Source of the DNA: Canna indica
Lineage: Eukaryota > Streptophyta > Magnoliopsida > Zingiberales > Cannaceae
NCBI GenBank assembly: GCA_034359265.1
Contig: CP136897.1
Location: 21,818,001 to 21,882,000 of the forward strand
DNA length: 64,000 nt
Reading direction: 5' to 3'
The position numbers and the translations under genes were made by a program. The notes under the pieces are model-generated. The model had not been told where the DNA came from. It worked only from the letters and a program-made list of their open reading frames with translations, and did no database searches. The stretch's first letter is position 1. Each line of letters opens with the position of its first letter. Positions 46,388 through 56,806 of this stretch are shown here, in pieces.

Positions 46388-49300
46388 TTATTCCTCATCA
46401 TCTGAGTAATAGTCTTTGAATTCTTCCTCTTCTTCATCTTCTTCATCTCCAACTTCCTCAATTTCATGATCGTCATCATCAACATATTCAACTTCTAATT
46501 GAACCGACGCTGTGTCTGCATCCTCGAGTATTGGAATAATACGGTCTACAACAGGAGGATCATCTTCTTGATAGAAATTATCTGTCACATCAGGTATCAG
46601 CTCATTTTCTCCCGCTATCGGATCAATTCTTCCTCTACCTTTAGTCTTACAGACTACACACCAATCTGCTCTATCTTTATTTTGAGCCGGATACTTCGCG
46701 TAATATACTTGTTCGACTTGTGATGCCAATATAAAAGACTTATTTGCTGCCAATTTCGATTTGTAATTAACCTAAACAAGTTTGTATTTTGGATGAACTT
46801 TCATTCCCCTTTCTCTTGTATCGAACCAATGACATCTAAATAGGATAACTGATTTCAAGCCGAAGTAGTGCAACTCTATCACTTCTTCCACCAGTCCATA
46901 AAAATCCATATCACATTCAACATACGTTGTCCCTTTCACGCAGACCCCGGTATTCATCGTCTTCTTTGTAAATGCATATCCAACCGTATGAAATTTATAC
47001 CCATTAACAAAATATCCGCTATAACACGACATTAGTCGTGACGGTCCACTAACAAACTCAAATGTTCTTTCATCTATTTCAGCTCTGTGATCTTTGCCGT
47101 AAGCCCGAATCCAAGTAGGGAAATCACGATTTCGTAATCTCTCCAATTTTTTATCATTGTAAATAGAGTATTTTTGCACCATCTCAATGTCAAATATTTC
47201 AATGAATTGTTCAATTTCTAGACAATTGAGTAATACGTACAATTGTGCCAAATGATACTCTTCATCGCTTAAGTGTCGAGATGGACGAGAACCAAAAGCA
47301 CAACCAAAGTGATAAAATATATTTAAACGTCTATCTGAATGTCGAACTGCCCCGTCGTCGTTACGTGGAAGACGATCAAATCTTGTCTGTACTGTCGATT
47401 TAAAGTAAAATGAGAAGTATGTTGAAATTTCTTGAATGATATACGATTCAGATATTGATCCTTCAACAGCTGCGGTGTTCTTTACTTTTTTCTTCAGACG
47501 ATTCATGTATCTTTCAAATAAGTACATCCACTGGTATTGAACAGTGTCACCAACTCGTGCCTCGTATGCCAAGTGTATCGGTAGTGCTCCATTGAGTCAA
47601 AGAAGGCAGGAGGGAAAAACTATTCCAGCTTGCATATAATTTCAACAATATTATTTTCAAGTGCTGACATATCTTCGACTCGAAGGATATTTGCACAAAT
47701 ATTTCTAAAAAATATACTTAATTCAGTCAACGGACCCCAAATATTATCAGGTAGAAGATCTCAGAATGCAATCGGAAGCAATCTCTGCATGAATATATGA
47801 CAATCATGGCTCTTCATCTCTGATATTTTGCAATCATCGACGTTCACACATCGAGATAAGTTTGAGGCATATCCATCGGGTAATCTGAGTTCTTTTATCC
47901 ATTGACAAACATCTTTGATATGTTGTTTATTTAACACATACGGGGCCTTCGGCTTCAGATATCGTCTGTTGACCTCTTGTAACTCCAACTCCGGTCTCTT
48001 ACAAAGTATTTTTAGATCATGTCGGGCTTGGACATTATCTTTCATTTTTCCGAAAAGATCCTTCAAAGTGTTGAAAATATTATCAAACACATTTTTTTCA
48101 ATGTGCATGACATCCAAATTATGTCGAATCAGTAATGAACTCCAATAGGGCAATTCCCAAAAGATACCTTTTTTCACCCAGTTATGTGTTTGACCAAAGT
48201 CTGACACTCTTTCATTCCGACCAAACACTATCTCTGGAAGTGTTGAAACACGTGCTAATATTTGTTCACCAGACAACATCGGTGGTGGCTCATCTCTTTC
48301 GACTTTGCCCCTAGTAAATTTATTACGATTCATTCGATACTGATGGTTAGCCGGTAGGAATCGATGATGACAATCAAAGAATGAGATTTTCTGTCTGTTC
48401 TGAAGATTGAATGATTTAGAGTGTTCCATACAATACGAACAAGAGAGTCGACCGTGAGTGCTCCAACCAGACAATATGTTGTACGCCGGAAAATCATTGA
48501 TTGTCCACAAGACCGCGGCCTTTAAATTGAAGTTTTTCTTTCGATGACAATCATAAGTGACAGCTCCCTCAGTCCATAATGTTTTCAATTCATCTATCAA
48601 GAGTCTGAGAAACACGTCAATTTCTTTTCGCGGACCCTTAGGACCCGGAATAATCATCAAAAGATAAATAAATTCATCTTTCATACACATTGGCGGTGAC
48701 AAATTATAAACTGTTAGCAGCATTGGCCAAACTGAATAAGGAGTTGCAGAATGATCAAATGGATTAAAATTATCCGTGCACAATCCCAATCTGATATTTC
48801 TAGTATCCCTAGCAAATGAAGGATAAAATGTATCCAAATGTTTTCATGCTTCACTGTTGGATGGACGAGTCATTACTGTATCATCACGACTTCCATGCTA
48901 ACTCATGTATGCGGCCGTCTTTTTCGATATGAATAATCTTTGAAGCCTCGGTGTTAGTGGAAAATACTGAAGCACCTTAAATGAGATATTTTTCTGTCGG
49001 ACCGATTTCTTCTCCTTGTAACAAGAATGTTGACATACAGGGCATTTATCCGACTGCACATTTTCTTTATAATATAAAATGCGTGTATTTTTTCGTACCC
49101 AAGCCCTAATTTTCTCATCAATTTTTTAGTCTTATAAAAAGTTGGCTCAAACTAATTATCAATAGGCAGCATTACCATTCAATCACCACCGTAGTTTGTA
49201 CTTCTGTGATATCAACACCTGTAGTATCTGGGGGCACTGACGTCTCAGTAACTGGCCGATCAACATTATCATTCAGGTGGAATTGACCCCCGAGACTTTC

Positions 49301-49627
49301 AAGTATCATAGTTCTATAGGGATTAGATTAACTGGATGAAGAAACACCAGTAGAGGAAGATTCTCCATGTGTCTGAACGACAGGATTGCTCGACATCCTG
49401 ACTTCACGTGACTTCCCGTGACAAGTCCATAGAAAATATCTTGGTGCAAATCATTTGCTATATAGATGCAGAGTGACAGTTTCCTGATCCAAAAATCGTC
49501 CATTCAAGCAAATGCAGCACAAACATCGGATTTTATCACCGACGCTAACGAATATGCCTAATCGAAACTCATTCGATAAAGCTCCACAATCAAGACGTCG
49601 GTACATCCAACTTCGATCGGACGATAT
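46388..49627 (-). pseudogene. TNP2-type CACTA transposase of CACTA-3, frame broken
   Basis: Minus-strand counterpart of the CACTA-1 gene. The start codon has become ATA (position about 49625; IISSDRSWMYRRL). The N-terminal third is frameshifted with deletions (49150-49300). A long clean stretch at 48837-47761 keeps LGLCTDNFNPFDHS, GWSTHGRLSCSYCMEHSKS and NLDVMHIEKNVFDNI. After stops near 47760 and 47590, the DUF4218/DUF4216 part continues at 47572-46772 (FERYMNRLKKKV; YFGLKSVILFRCHWFD). A stop follows, then the acidic tail at 46753-46388. Confidence 0.9.
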
Positions 49628-49701
49628 GATTTTGTCAATCAATGACAATTTCTTCAGTTAATGCCTTTAGGTGAGATGATCCTATTCCATTCGGGATTCA
49701 T

Positions 49702-49880
49702 GTTATTCATATTGCACTAAGTATTTCTTTTAACCACTAACTTCATTCTAAATTTCAGCAGCATCTCCCTACAGTTCTCCAAATATGCATACCATCTGGG
49801 CGCATATCGGAGAACAAGAGGGATGCTGCCGAAATATGAGTTAACGGTTAAAAGAAAAAACTAAGTGCAATACAAATAAC
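49702..49880 (-). other. Long foldback upstream of the CACTA-3 transposase
   Basis: Counterpart of the CACTA-1 hairpin: TTGCACTAAGTATTTCTTTT pairs with AAAAGAAAAAACTAAGTGCAA, and TTCAGCAGCATCTCCCTACA faces AGAGGGATGCTGCCGAA. The loop holds ATACCATCTGGGCGC. The primary sequence has diverged but pairing is kept along most of the stem. Confidence 0.75.
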
Positions 49881-50079
49881 TATATTCTCAAATTATCCTA
49901 TCAGAGACAATTCAATGGTTGTACGTCGTATAAAAGATCATCTACTTCTTTTACACGAACATACAACCCCCGAACAGATCTAAGGTTTTGCTAAATCATA
50001 TCCGACTCGTCCATGCGTACGTGAAACGTATCAACTCGTCGGAGGGATAATTATTTTCTAAATGTTTTGAGTCAGTTCG

Positions 50080-50180
50080 AGTCCATAGTGGATAATTCCG
50101 ACGCGAGCCCAAAGTGGACGATTCCGGCACGAGTCCGAAGTGGACGATTCCGGCACAAGTCCACTGAGGACGACTCCGGA
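50080..50180. repeat. 26-bp tandem units in CACTA-3, about 4 copies
   Basis: Units of the form AAGTGGACGATTCCGGCACG plus AGTCCG (minus-strand form of the CACTA-1 unit), between the leader and the hairpin. Confidence 0.8.
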
Positions 50181-50877
50181 CTAATTAACATTTTAACTAA
50201 TTAATATTAATCTAAAACATAGCATTTATTTTAACTAATTAACATACCATTAATCTATGCATTAATCTAAAACATAACATTAATATAAAAATTAATCTAA
50301 ACCCTAATAATTAATCTAATAATTAATCTATAAATTAAATAATTAATTAATTGATTTCTGGCACCGGAGTCCAATGTCTTGACACTGGACAATGATCCGG
50401 CCGCTGGTCGGATCTACAGTGAATGGAGAGGAAGAAGGCAGCGAGAAATACCTGGATCAAGCGATGACGACTGGATTCGATGGTCGAGGACGGGTTGACG
50501 GCGTCGGCAGCGGCAGCAGAGGAAGAGGAAGAAGAAGGAGGAAGGGGCGGGCGTGATCGCTCGACCTATATAAACTTATCAACAACGGCTCAGTCGTCCG
50601 TTAGAAAGTCGTTGCTGATAAGTAACATCATCAACAACGGCTCACTTGTCCGTTAGAACGCCGTTGCTAATAAGTATTTTACTTTCGTGCCGCGAGCGCG
50701 CGATCGGCTCAAGAGTGACGGATGTCGTAGTCGTAACTAAGTCGTTGCTAATGTGATTATATATCTGCAACGGCTCGAGCAGCCATAATAAAGCCGTTGC
50801 AGATACAACACATCGGCAATGGCTTGAGTGGCCGTTGCTGATAGCCATTACTGAAGAACCTATTTCTAGTAGTGTAA

Positions 50878-51479
50878 TACCACCACCAACTCCAACTCCC
50901 TCCTCCCTTCCCCACATCCACGGTTGTTGCTGCCTCCTCTTCCCCACCTCCATTTCTGCCACGAAGAGCTTCTCCAACTTCTCTATCTCCAGCGCCAGCA
51001 GCAGGAAGAAGAGCATAAGATGGTGAGAAAGAGGCTTGCATCGGAGCTCTGCCCGTGTCGAACGTGTTGATGATTGCTTTGCCCGCGTCGATCGTGTTGT
51101 TTTTGGCATGTGAATTACTCAATAGCTTTGTCTGTAACAGAAATATAACAAAGAGGATAAGAAGGAAGTGTCGCCTTCTTTCTCTATATATATAATAAAT
51201 CGAAGGAACGCCTTCTTCCTCCATTGATTTCATTTTCCCAAGGAACAGATTCCATTTTAATTCATTCGACGACGAGTTGTTTGGGCGAGATTTGGGGGGA
51301 GGAACGAGCTGTAGGGGATGGCGATCTCGATTGGAATGTGGGGATCGATGGGGGCATCGTCGGTGTCGCCCTTGGAGGCTTGGATTGGGAGGAGCTGGGT
51401 GTCCTAGGGGACGAGGAGGAACGGCGGCAATGTAACATGTGTGATCACGGCCGGTGGGTTGATGGAGCAGTACTGGACG
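50878..51479. other. GC-rich mixed segment of the outer Pack-MULE
   Basis: Between CACTA-3 and the next hAT-like element. Plus strand 50880-51020 is Pro/Ser-rich with no family recognised. A minus-strand frame spans much of 50760-51520 but is low-complexity. It probably consists of captured gene pieces whose donors I cannot name. Confidence 0.45.
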
Positions 51480-52065
51480 TAGGGCTGGCAATTTTTGACA
51501 CGACACAATAACCTGACATGACACGACACGGAGTTACGCGGGTTCGGATTTCGCTAAACGTGTGTTTTGATTAAACGGGTTCAACCCGGATTAACACGAT
51601 TAAATAATCGTGTTAATCCGGGTTAAACCCGTGTAACTCGTAAAACACGATTAAACCCATTTAACTAAATATGTTTAATCATTTTACTGAACCTATTTAA
51701 TCCATATATATATATATATATATATATAATAATAATAAAAAGTAAAAAGTTACGGATGTTGGGTATGTCTTGTTATTAATAGTCTTTCTAATGTGTTTAA
51801 TTTTTAATTTCAATAGCTTTCATTTTGTTTACTATTGAAATTGTGTTTATCATGTTGTATCGTATAGGTGTACACATGTACACGTTTAGACATGTTTACT
51901 TAAACGGGTTAAGTGTATCGTGTCGTGTCAACCCGGGATAAAATGATCGGGTTCGGGTTTGCATATTCGGACACATTTAATAAACGGATCGGGTTCGGGT
52001 TCGGGTTTAGCCTTTTACAACAAGAGACACGTTTAGATACGACACGACACAGTTTGCCACCCCTA
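51480..52065. mobile_element. hAT-like MITE (acacgacacg-word family)
   Basis: Starts TAGGGCTGGCAATTTTTGAC and ends TTTGCCACCCCTA. The flanks ACTGGACG (51472-51479) and ACAGGATG (52066-52073) are an imperfect 8-bp duplication. Interior words are ACACGACACG near the ends and CCCGTTTAA/TTAAACGGG further in. It contains a (TA)n tract. Confidence 0.8.
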
Positions 52066-52067
52066 AC

Positions 52068-52290
52068 AGGATGTTGAGGATTCAGCGCGGGGCTTCAGAG
52101 AAGGAGATCAAGAAGGCCTTCAGGCAGCTCGACTGTCGGCGGGGAGATTTCCATCCCGCAGATTGTGAACAGCATTCGCGAGATCATGCCCAGGAGAGGG
52201 AGGGTGATACTGATGATCCGACAGTGGAGGGGCTGGCTGGCCCCCTAGGATCCTGCCGCGCGTGCTATCGACCGATGGGATGCTTCACAT
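52068..52290 (+). pseudogene. J-domain (DnaJ/Sec63-type) fragment captured by the outer MULE
   Basis: MLRIQRGASEKEIKKAFRQL corresponds to the first part of a J domain (pattern ...LGLxxGASxxEIKKAYRxLS), ending before the HPD loop. After RQL the frame continues in unrelated GC-rich sequence (to about 52290) that I do not recognise. It lacks the HPD tripeptide needed to stimulate Hsp70. Confidence 0.65.
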
Positions 52291-52819
52291 AGATCTAAGG
52301 GTAAAATCATAATAAACACCAAATAAGATAGTAACTTGACACATTGTCGCCGTTAAGTGACACGTCAGCCAAATTCGTCAAAAATGACGGTGTTGGCTAA
52401 ACAGGGTAACATAATGATAGTTCGTGTATTTTCTTGCTAACGAAAAAAGTTTATGCTAAAAATGAGAAAATATCCAAAGTTACTATATTTTTAGGTATTT
52501 ACTCTCTACTATATTTATAGGAAAAGAAACAAAGAATTCCATGATGAAGACCCATCCTTAGCAAGAGATTGCTTTGACATATTGATGTTGATGTTCATCC
52601 TAAAATGGTTGTACAATGTGGACACAATAGCGTTCCGAATAAAGATTGGTCAAATATCGATCGGTCGACGCTACTATCTAAGAAAGTAGCTTTTTTTTGT
52701 TATTTACAAATGATTATATTTGGACCGAACTGTTGGTTTTCTATGCCACCGTTACTAGGTTTTGGGTCTTGTCTTGTTGATGACAATGCCGAAGGTAAGT
52801 ATATCAAGACTCTTTTTTC

Positions 52820-53435
52820 TAGGGGTGAGCAAAAAAAAATCTGTTTTGGGTCTTGTCTTGTTCGGTTTTTTGGTTAACCGAACCGATTTTTTCAATTTCG
52901 ATTTATGTTTTTGAAAAAATCAGTTTTCGATTTCAAGTCTGTTCCACAATGTAAAAAGTCCATTGGTTTCGATTAACCGGTCGATTCAATATAATTTATT
53001 AAATTTTAATATATAATATATAATATATATATTAAATAATGATTTATAAATTATATAAAATTATAAAAGATATAAAATTTATAAAAATTTATAACAAATT
53101 ATAAAAAAAAATTAAAAATTAAACTATTAATTTTTGTAGCACATTATATTGGCCCAAGTGGTTTTATTTTTTTTCTTTTTTCCCAATGAAAATTTGGCAT
53201 TTATTTGGATTTTTTTCCATATGTGATTTGTATAATGTTACTATGTTTGTAGGTTAAAAATTTTATTGATTAACCGAAAATTATCGATTAATCGAATCGA
53301 AAAAATCAAAACCGAAGTGACGATTAACCAAAGTTAATGGATCGATTTACGGTTAATAATTTTGAAAAACTGAAGTTAATGAATCGATTAATAAATTTGC
53401 TAATGGATCGGTTAATCGATTCATGCTCACCCTTA
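52820..53435. mobile_element. hAT-like MITE (ggttaatcgatt-word family)
   Basis: Starts TAGGGGTGAGCAAAA and ends TGCTCACCCTTA, with a perfect 8-bp duplication CTTTTTTC (52812-52819, 53436-53443). The interior has GGTTAACCGAACCG and AATGGATCGGTTAATCG words in both orientations around an AT-rich core. The empty site in copy A is near 34692-34702. Confidence 0.88.
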
Positions 53436-53517
53436 CTTTTTTCCATGGTGGTTGGTTAATTACTATACTCTTGTTATACATATCTCTATTTTTTATAATA
53501 AATAATATATTTTACTT

Positions 53518-53610
53518 TTTTTTTAACAAAAATAAAAAGTCACAGTATGCGATCATAATAGGATTCGAACCTTAGATAGGTAACACCAACTATGCTATCC
53601 ATAATTAGCA
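53518..53610 (-). mobile_element. tRNA-derived SINE, well preserved
   Basis: On the minus strand: A box TAGCATAGTTGG (complement of 53586-53597), B box GGTTCGAATCC (complement of 53561-53571), then a tail TGACTTTTTATTTTTGTTAA. The flanks at 53501-53517 and 53611-53627 are a 17-bp duplication (AATAATATATTTTACTT) with one mismatch. Its Pol III promoter boxes are intact. Confidence 0.85.
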
Positions 53611-53800
53611 AATAATACATTTTACTTGCTTATGTAAAATATTAACAATATATTATTTAATATTCTAATATAAAAATAAAAACATTAATGAAAGTACGCT
53701 TCTAATTCCCAATTTAGGATGTATCCTATAGTGAGTATAATTTAATAATCAAATGAATCCGACATATTATTTAATATTTTTAAAATAAAGTACTATTAAT

Positions 53801-54563
53801 AAGGGGTGAGCAAAACCCGATCCGACCCGACAAACCCGAAAAAACCGACCCGAAAATTCTTCGGGTTGGGTTATTCGGGTATAACGGGTCGGGTCGGGTT
53901 AGTTTTTTTTTTTAATTTCATATAAATTTTCGGGTCGGGTCGGGTCGGGTTCGGGTGAAAACCCTATTTAACCCGACCTGCCCGATTTAAATTAAACCAA
54001 TTACATACTTACCTATACCCGACTACCCGAGCTAACTCCCCGCGGCGCCCGACGCTACGCCCGAGCCCGCCCCCTCTTCTCTACCCTAACCCTACTCCCG
54101 ACTCCTGATCGCCGCCCACCCTGCATCCCTGCCAGCCCACTGAGTCACCGACGCCGGTCCTCCCTCGCCTTCGCGTCCGATGACATCGAAGCTTGCGTCC
54201 GACATCTTCCTCGCCTCTTCCTCACTCCATCACTCGGCACTCGGCAGTCGCCTCCTCTTCCTCTTCTCCGGCAGTTGGCTCCTCGCCTCCGGCAATCGCC
54301 TCCTCACCTCCTCTTCCTCCTCCTCACTCGGCAATCACCATCCCGACTGTCGACGCTAGTCCTCGCTCGGCGTCTCGGGCCTCTCGACGATCCTCTTCGA
54401 GTTAAACGGGTAAATCGAGTTGGGGCCCGATTTTTTCGGGTTATTCGGGTCGGGCCCCGATTCAAAATTCAGATAGGGTCAGGTATTTTTTTTTCCATTT
54501 TTTGGGTTATACCTGATCGGGTCGGGTCGGGTATTAACCCGACCTGTCCGATGCTCAGCCTTG
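53801..54563. mobile_element. hAT-like element (cgggtcgggtt-word family) with GC-rich insert
   Basis: Starts AAGGGGTGAGCAAAA and ends GATGCTCAGCCTTG, with a perfect 8-bp duplication CTATTAAT (53793-53800, 54564-54571). The outer parts are GGGTCGGGTCGGG-type repeats. The middle (54030-54400) is a C-rich, Ser/Pro/Arg-coding stretch that may be a captured leader or exon; no family recognised. Confidence 0.85.
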
Positions 54564-54858
54564 CTATTAATAATATAGTATTTAAAAGTTTAAAATAAAT
54601 AGAAATTAATAAACTCAACATTCTTATCTTTTCTATTTTTGTATAATATTTAATTTATACTTTAATTAATAAATAATAAAAGCACCTACGTAACTGCCAA
54701 CTTTAAACGACTCTCGGTACCCATAAAATGTTTCTGCGGTCAAGATAGCGAGCCATTGACTCATTTGGACCGTGCGGTCGGACGCACGCGTGTTTCGTAC
54801 GAGGCCTCTCCTTAATTCTCTCCTATCTTTCTTAACCCCACATTAATTAGTCTCCCCG

Positions 54859-54866
54859 TATAAATA
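54859..54866 (+). promoter_or_regulatory. TATA box of the RHM-like gene
   Basis: TATAAATA in the context CCCCGTATAAATACC. Transcription should start near 54890. Confidence 0.75.
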
Positions 54867-55072
54867 CCAACTTATTCCTCTTAATTGAAATCCCCAATAA
54901 ATTCCCCCTCCCCTCTCTTTACTGCCTTCTTGTCGGTACAAGTCGCCAATTCATCTCCTCCTCCACATTTTGATTCTTCCCCATCTCCAGTTTCGAACTC
55001 GCGTTCGATCCAACCCTTCTCAATTCCCCTCCGCTTCCCATCAACCTCGGCGTTCGATTCCTCAGCGATACT

Positions 55073-55628
55073 GTAAGTTTTACGTTTGGATCACTCTTTT
55101 ACGAGATTTGGAACCATCGCATTCGGCTTTTGCCGCATTATTCGCTTTGTTCCCCCGCGGAGGTGCGTTTTCGTATGCTTTGCTTTTGCGGTTTTTCTCT
55201 TCTGGATAAGTCTTTTGTTTCCTTCAGATCCGGATTAGGTTGTCATCGGTTTCGCGAACGGCAATGGATCCAGATCGAAATTAGTTCTCCTTCTTTATTT
55301 TGTGTCCTACTCGAATGGTTTGTGTTTGATGAATTGCTTAACAGTTGATGTAATGCGTTTCCTGGGTTTCATCGCTGTTATTGTTGAAGATCTCTTGGAT
55401 TTGGATTCTGTATCGGTGCGATTTTTTAAGAGTGGTTGAATTTGAATGCTGAATTGAATTGGAATTGTTTGCTTTTTGCGATACTGTTGATGGATCTACC
55501 ACGTAGATGCAGCAATTTCCCTGCCAATTTATCCCTCGAAAATGATTTCCGTGCGAATTTGCATATATTTTGATCTTGAATCTGACAACTCTGAGTTGTA
55601 TGAAAAATGCTTTGATCTTTTATTGCAG
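55073..55628 (+). other. Leader (5' UTR) intron of the RHM-like gene
   Basis: Donor CT|GTAAGT at 55073 and acceptor TTGCAG ending at 55628, 14 nt before the start codon. The leader exon before it (about 54890-55072) is pyrimidine-rich. Large leader introns are common in strongly expressed plant genes. Confidence 0.7.
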
Positions 55629-55642
55629 AGTTTAGATCATAA

Positions 55643-56806
55643 ATGGCGACATACCAGCCCAAAAACATCCTTATTACGGGGGCAGCAGGTTTCATCGCGT
55701 CACACGTTGCCAACCGCCTCGTCCGCAACTACCCCGAATACAAGATTATAGTTCTTGACAAGCTCGATTACTGCTCCAACCTCAAAAATCTCAACCCGTC
55801 ACGCTCTTCTCCCAATTTCAAGTTTGTCAAGGGTGACATTGCCAGTGCCGATCTTGTCAACTATCTGTTGATCACCGAGTCGATAGATACCATAATGCAT
55901 TTTGCAGCCCAGACTCATGTTGATAATTCCTTCGGTAACTCCTTTGAATTCACCAAGAACAACATCTATGGCACTCATGTCCTCCTCGAGGCCTGCAAGG
56001 TCACTGGTCAGATCAGAAGGTTTATCCATGTTAGCACTGATGAGGTCTACGGGGAAACCGATGAGGATGCTGTGGTCGGAAACCATGAGGCATCTCAGCT
56101 TCTACCAACTAATCCATACTCGGCAACCAAAGCAGGGGCTGAGATGCTTGTTATGGCCTACGGAAGGTCATACGACTTGCCCGTCATAACTACTCGTGGA
56201 AACAATGTGTATGGACCGAATCAATTCCCGGAGAAATTGATCCCAAAATTTATCCTGTTGGCCATGAGAGGGCAACCACTTCCAATTCATGGTGATGGCT
56301 GCAATGTCCGTAGCTATCTGTACTGTGAGGATGTCGCAGAGGCTTTTGAGGTTATCCTTCATAAAGGAGAAGTGGGGCATGTTTATAATATTGGAACCAA
56401 GAAAGAGAGGAGAGTGATTGATGTGGCAAAAGATGTCTGTAAGCTTTTCTCACTAGACGCTGAGAAAGTCATTGAATTTGTGGACAATCGGCCTTTCAAT
56501 GACCAGCGATACTTTTTGGACGACCAGAAGCTGAAGCATCTAGGATGGTCCGAAAGGACTGCATGGGAGGAGGGACTCAAGAGGACAATGGAGTGGTACA
56601 TGAGCAATCCAGATTGGTGGGGAGATGTTTCGGGTGCACTGTTACCTCATCCACGCATGTTGATGACGTCTGTTGATGCGTCTGAAGAAACCAAGGCCAT
56701 GATTTCTTATTCGTGGAATAGTCAGAACAATACGGTGGCTTCAACCCCAGTGAATGGAGAAATCACCTCTTCTACTAGCACTGTTACTTATTCTCATATC
56801 AAGTAA
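55643..56806 (+). CDS. UDP-glucose 4,6-dehydratase, RHM-like, lacking the C-terminal domain (387 aa)
   Basis: Closely matches the N-terminal half of plant RHM (UDP-rhamnose synthase), which converts UDP-glucose to UDP-4-keto-6-deoxyglucose. Visible features are the NAD-binding GAAGFIA (residues 13-19), the dehydratase STDEVYGE (131-138, with Asp/Glu of the TDE triad), the catalytic YSATK (Tyr159, Lys163), RGNNVYGPNQFPEKLIP and the end block DWWGDVSGALLPHPRMLM (about 324-341). Normal RHM is about 670 aa and continues into the epimerase/reductase domain. Here about 45 new residues rich in Ser/Thr/Asn follow, then TAA, and no NRS/ER-like sequence lies downstream to 57980. The enzyme would need a separate NRS/ER protein to finish UDP-rhamnose. 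The coding part is intronless. It is probably a functional cytosolic enzyme. Confidence 0.88.
   Translation: MATYQPKNILITGAAGFIASHVANRLVRNYPEYKIIVLDKLDYCSNLKNLNPSRSSPNFKFVKGDIASADLVNYLLITESIDTIMHFAAQTHVDNSFGNSFEFTKNNIYGTHVLLEACKVTGQIRRFIHVSTDEVYGETDEDAVVGNHEASQLLPTNPYSATKAGAEMLVMAYGRSYDLPVITTRGNNVYGPNQFPEKLIPKFILLAMRGQPLPIHGDGCNVRSYLYCEDVAEAFEVILHKGEVGHVYNIGTKKERRVIDVAKDVCKLFSLDAEKVIEFVDNRPFNDQRYFLDDQKLKHLGWSERTAWEEGLKRTMEWYMSNPDWWGDVSGALLPHPRMLMTSVDASEETKAMISYSWNSQNNTVASTPVNGEITSSTSTVTYSHIK

Larger units (their letters stand above)
43050..50874 (-). mobile_element. CACTA-3: full-length-sized CACTA in reverse orientation, inside the outer MULE
   Basis: CACTACTTGAA at 43050 and the inverted CACTACTAGAAATAGG at 50874, with the 3-bp duplication TAA (43047-43049, 50875-50877). 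Same internal order as CACTA-1 on the opposite strand: TATA box (50567-50574), 26-bp units, hairpin, transposase, TnpA-like gene. GCAACGGC subterminal words lie at 43070-43330 and 50580-50860. A 1.4-kb Pack-MULE is inserted between its two genes. Confidence 0.95.
42133..52504. mobile_element. Outer Mutator-like element (10.4 kb with nested insertions)
   Basis: Terminal inverted repeats of about 180 bp start GAGTAAATAC on the left and end GTATTTACTC on the right, running through AACTTTGGAC, TTTTTAGCATAAA, ACCCCGTTTAGCAC and GACGAATTTGG-type words. The flanks TCTACTATA at 42124-42132 and 52505-52513 are a perfect 9-bp duplication. Copy A keeps the empty site (34398-34406). Without the inserted CACTA-3 and two hAT-like elements it would be about 1.5 kb. 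It carries mixed GC-rich fragments, one of them J-domain-like, and no transposase, so it is a Pack-MULE. Confidence 0.9.
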
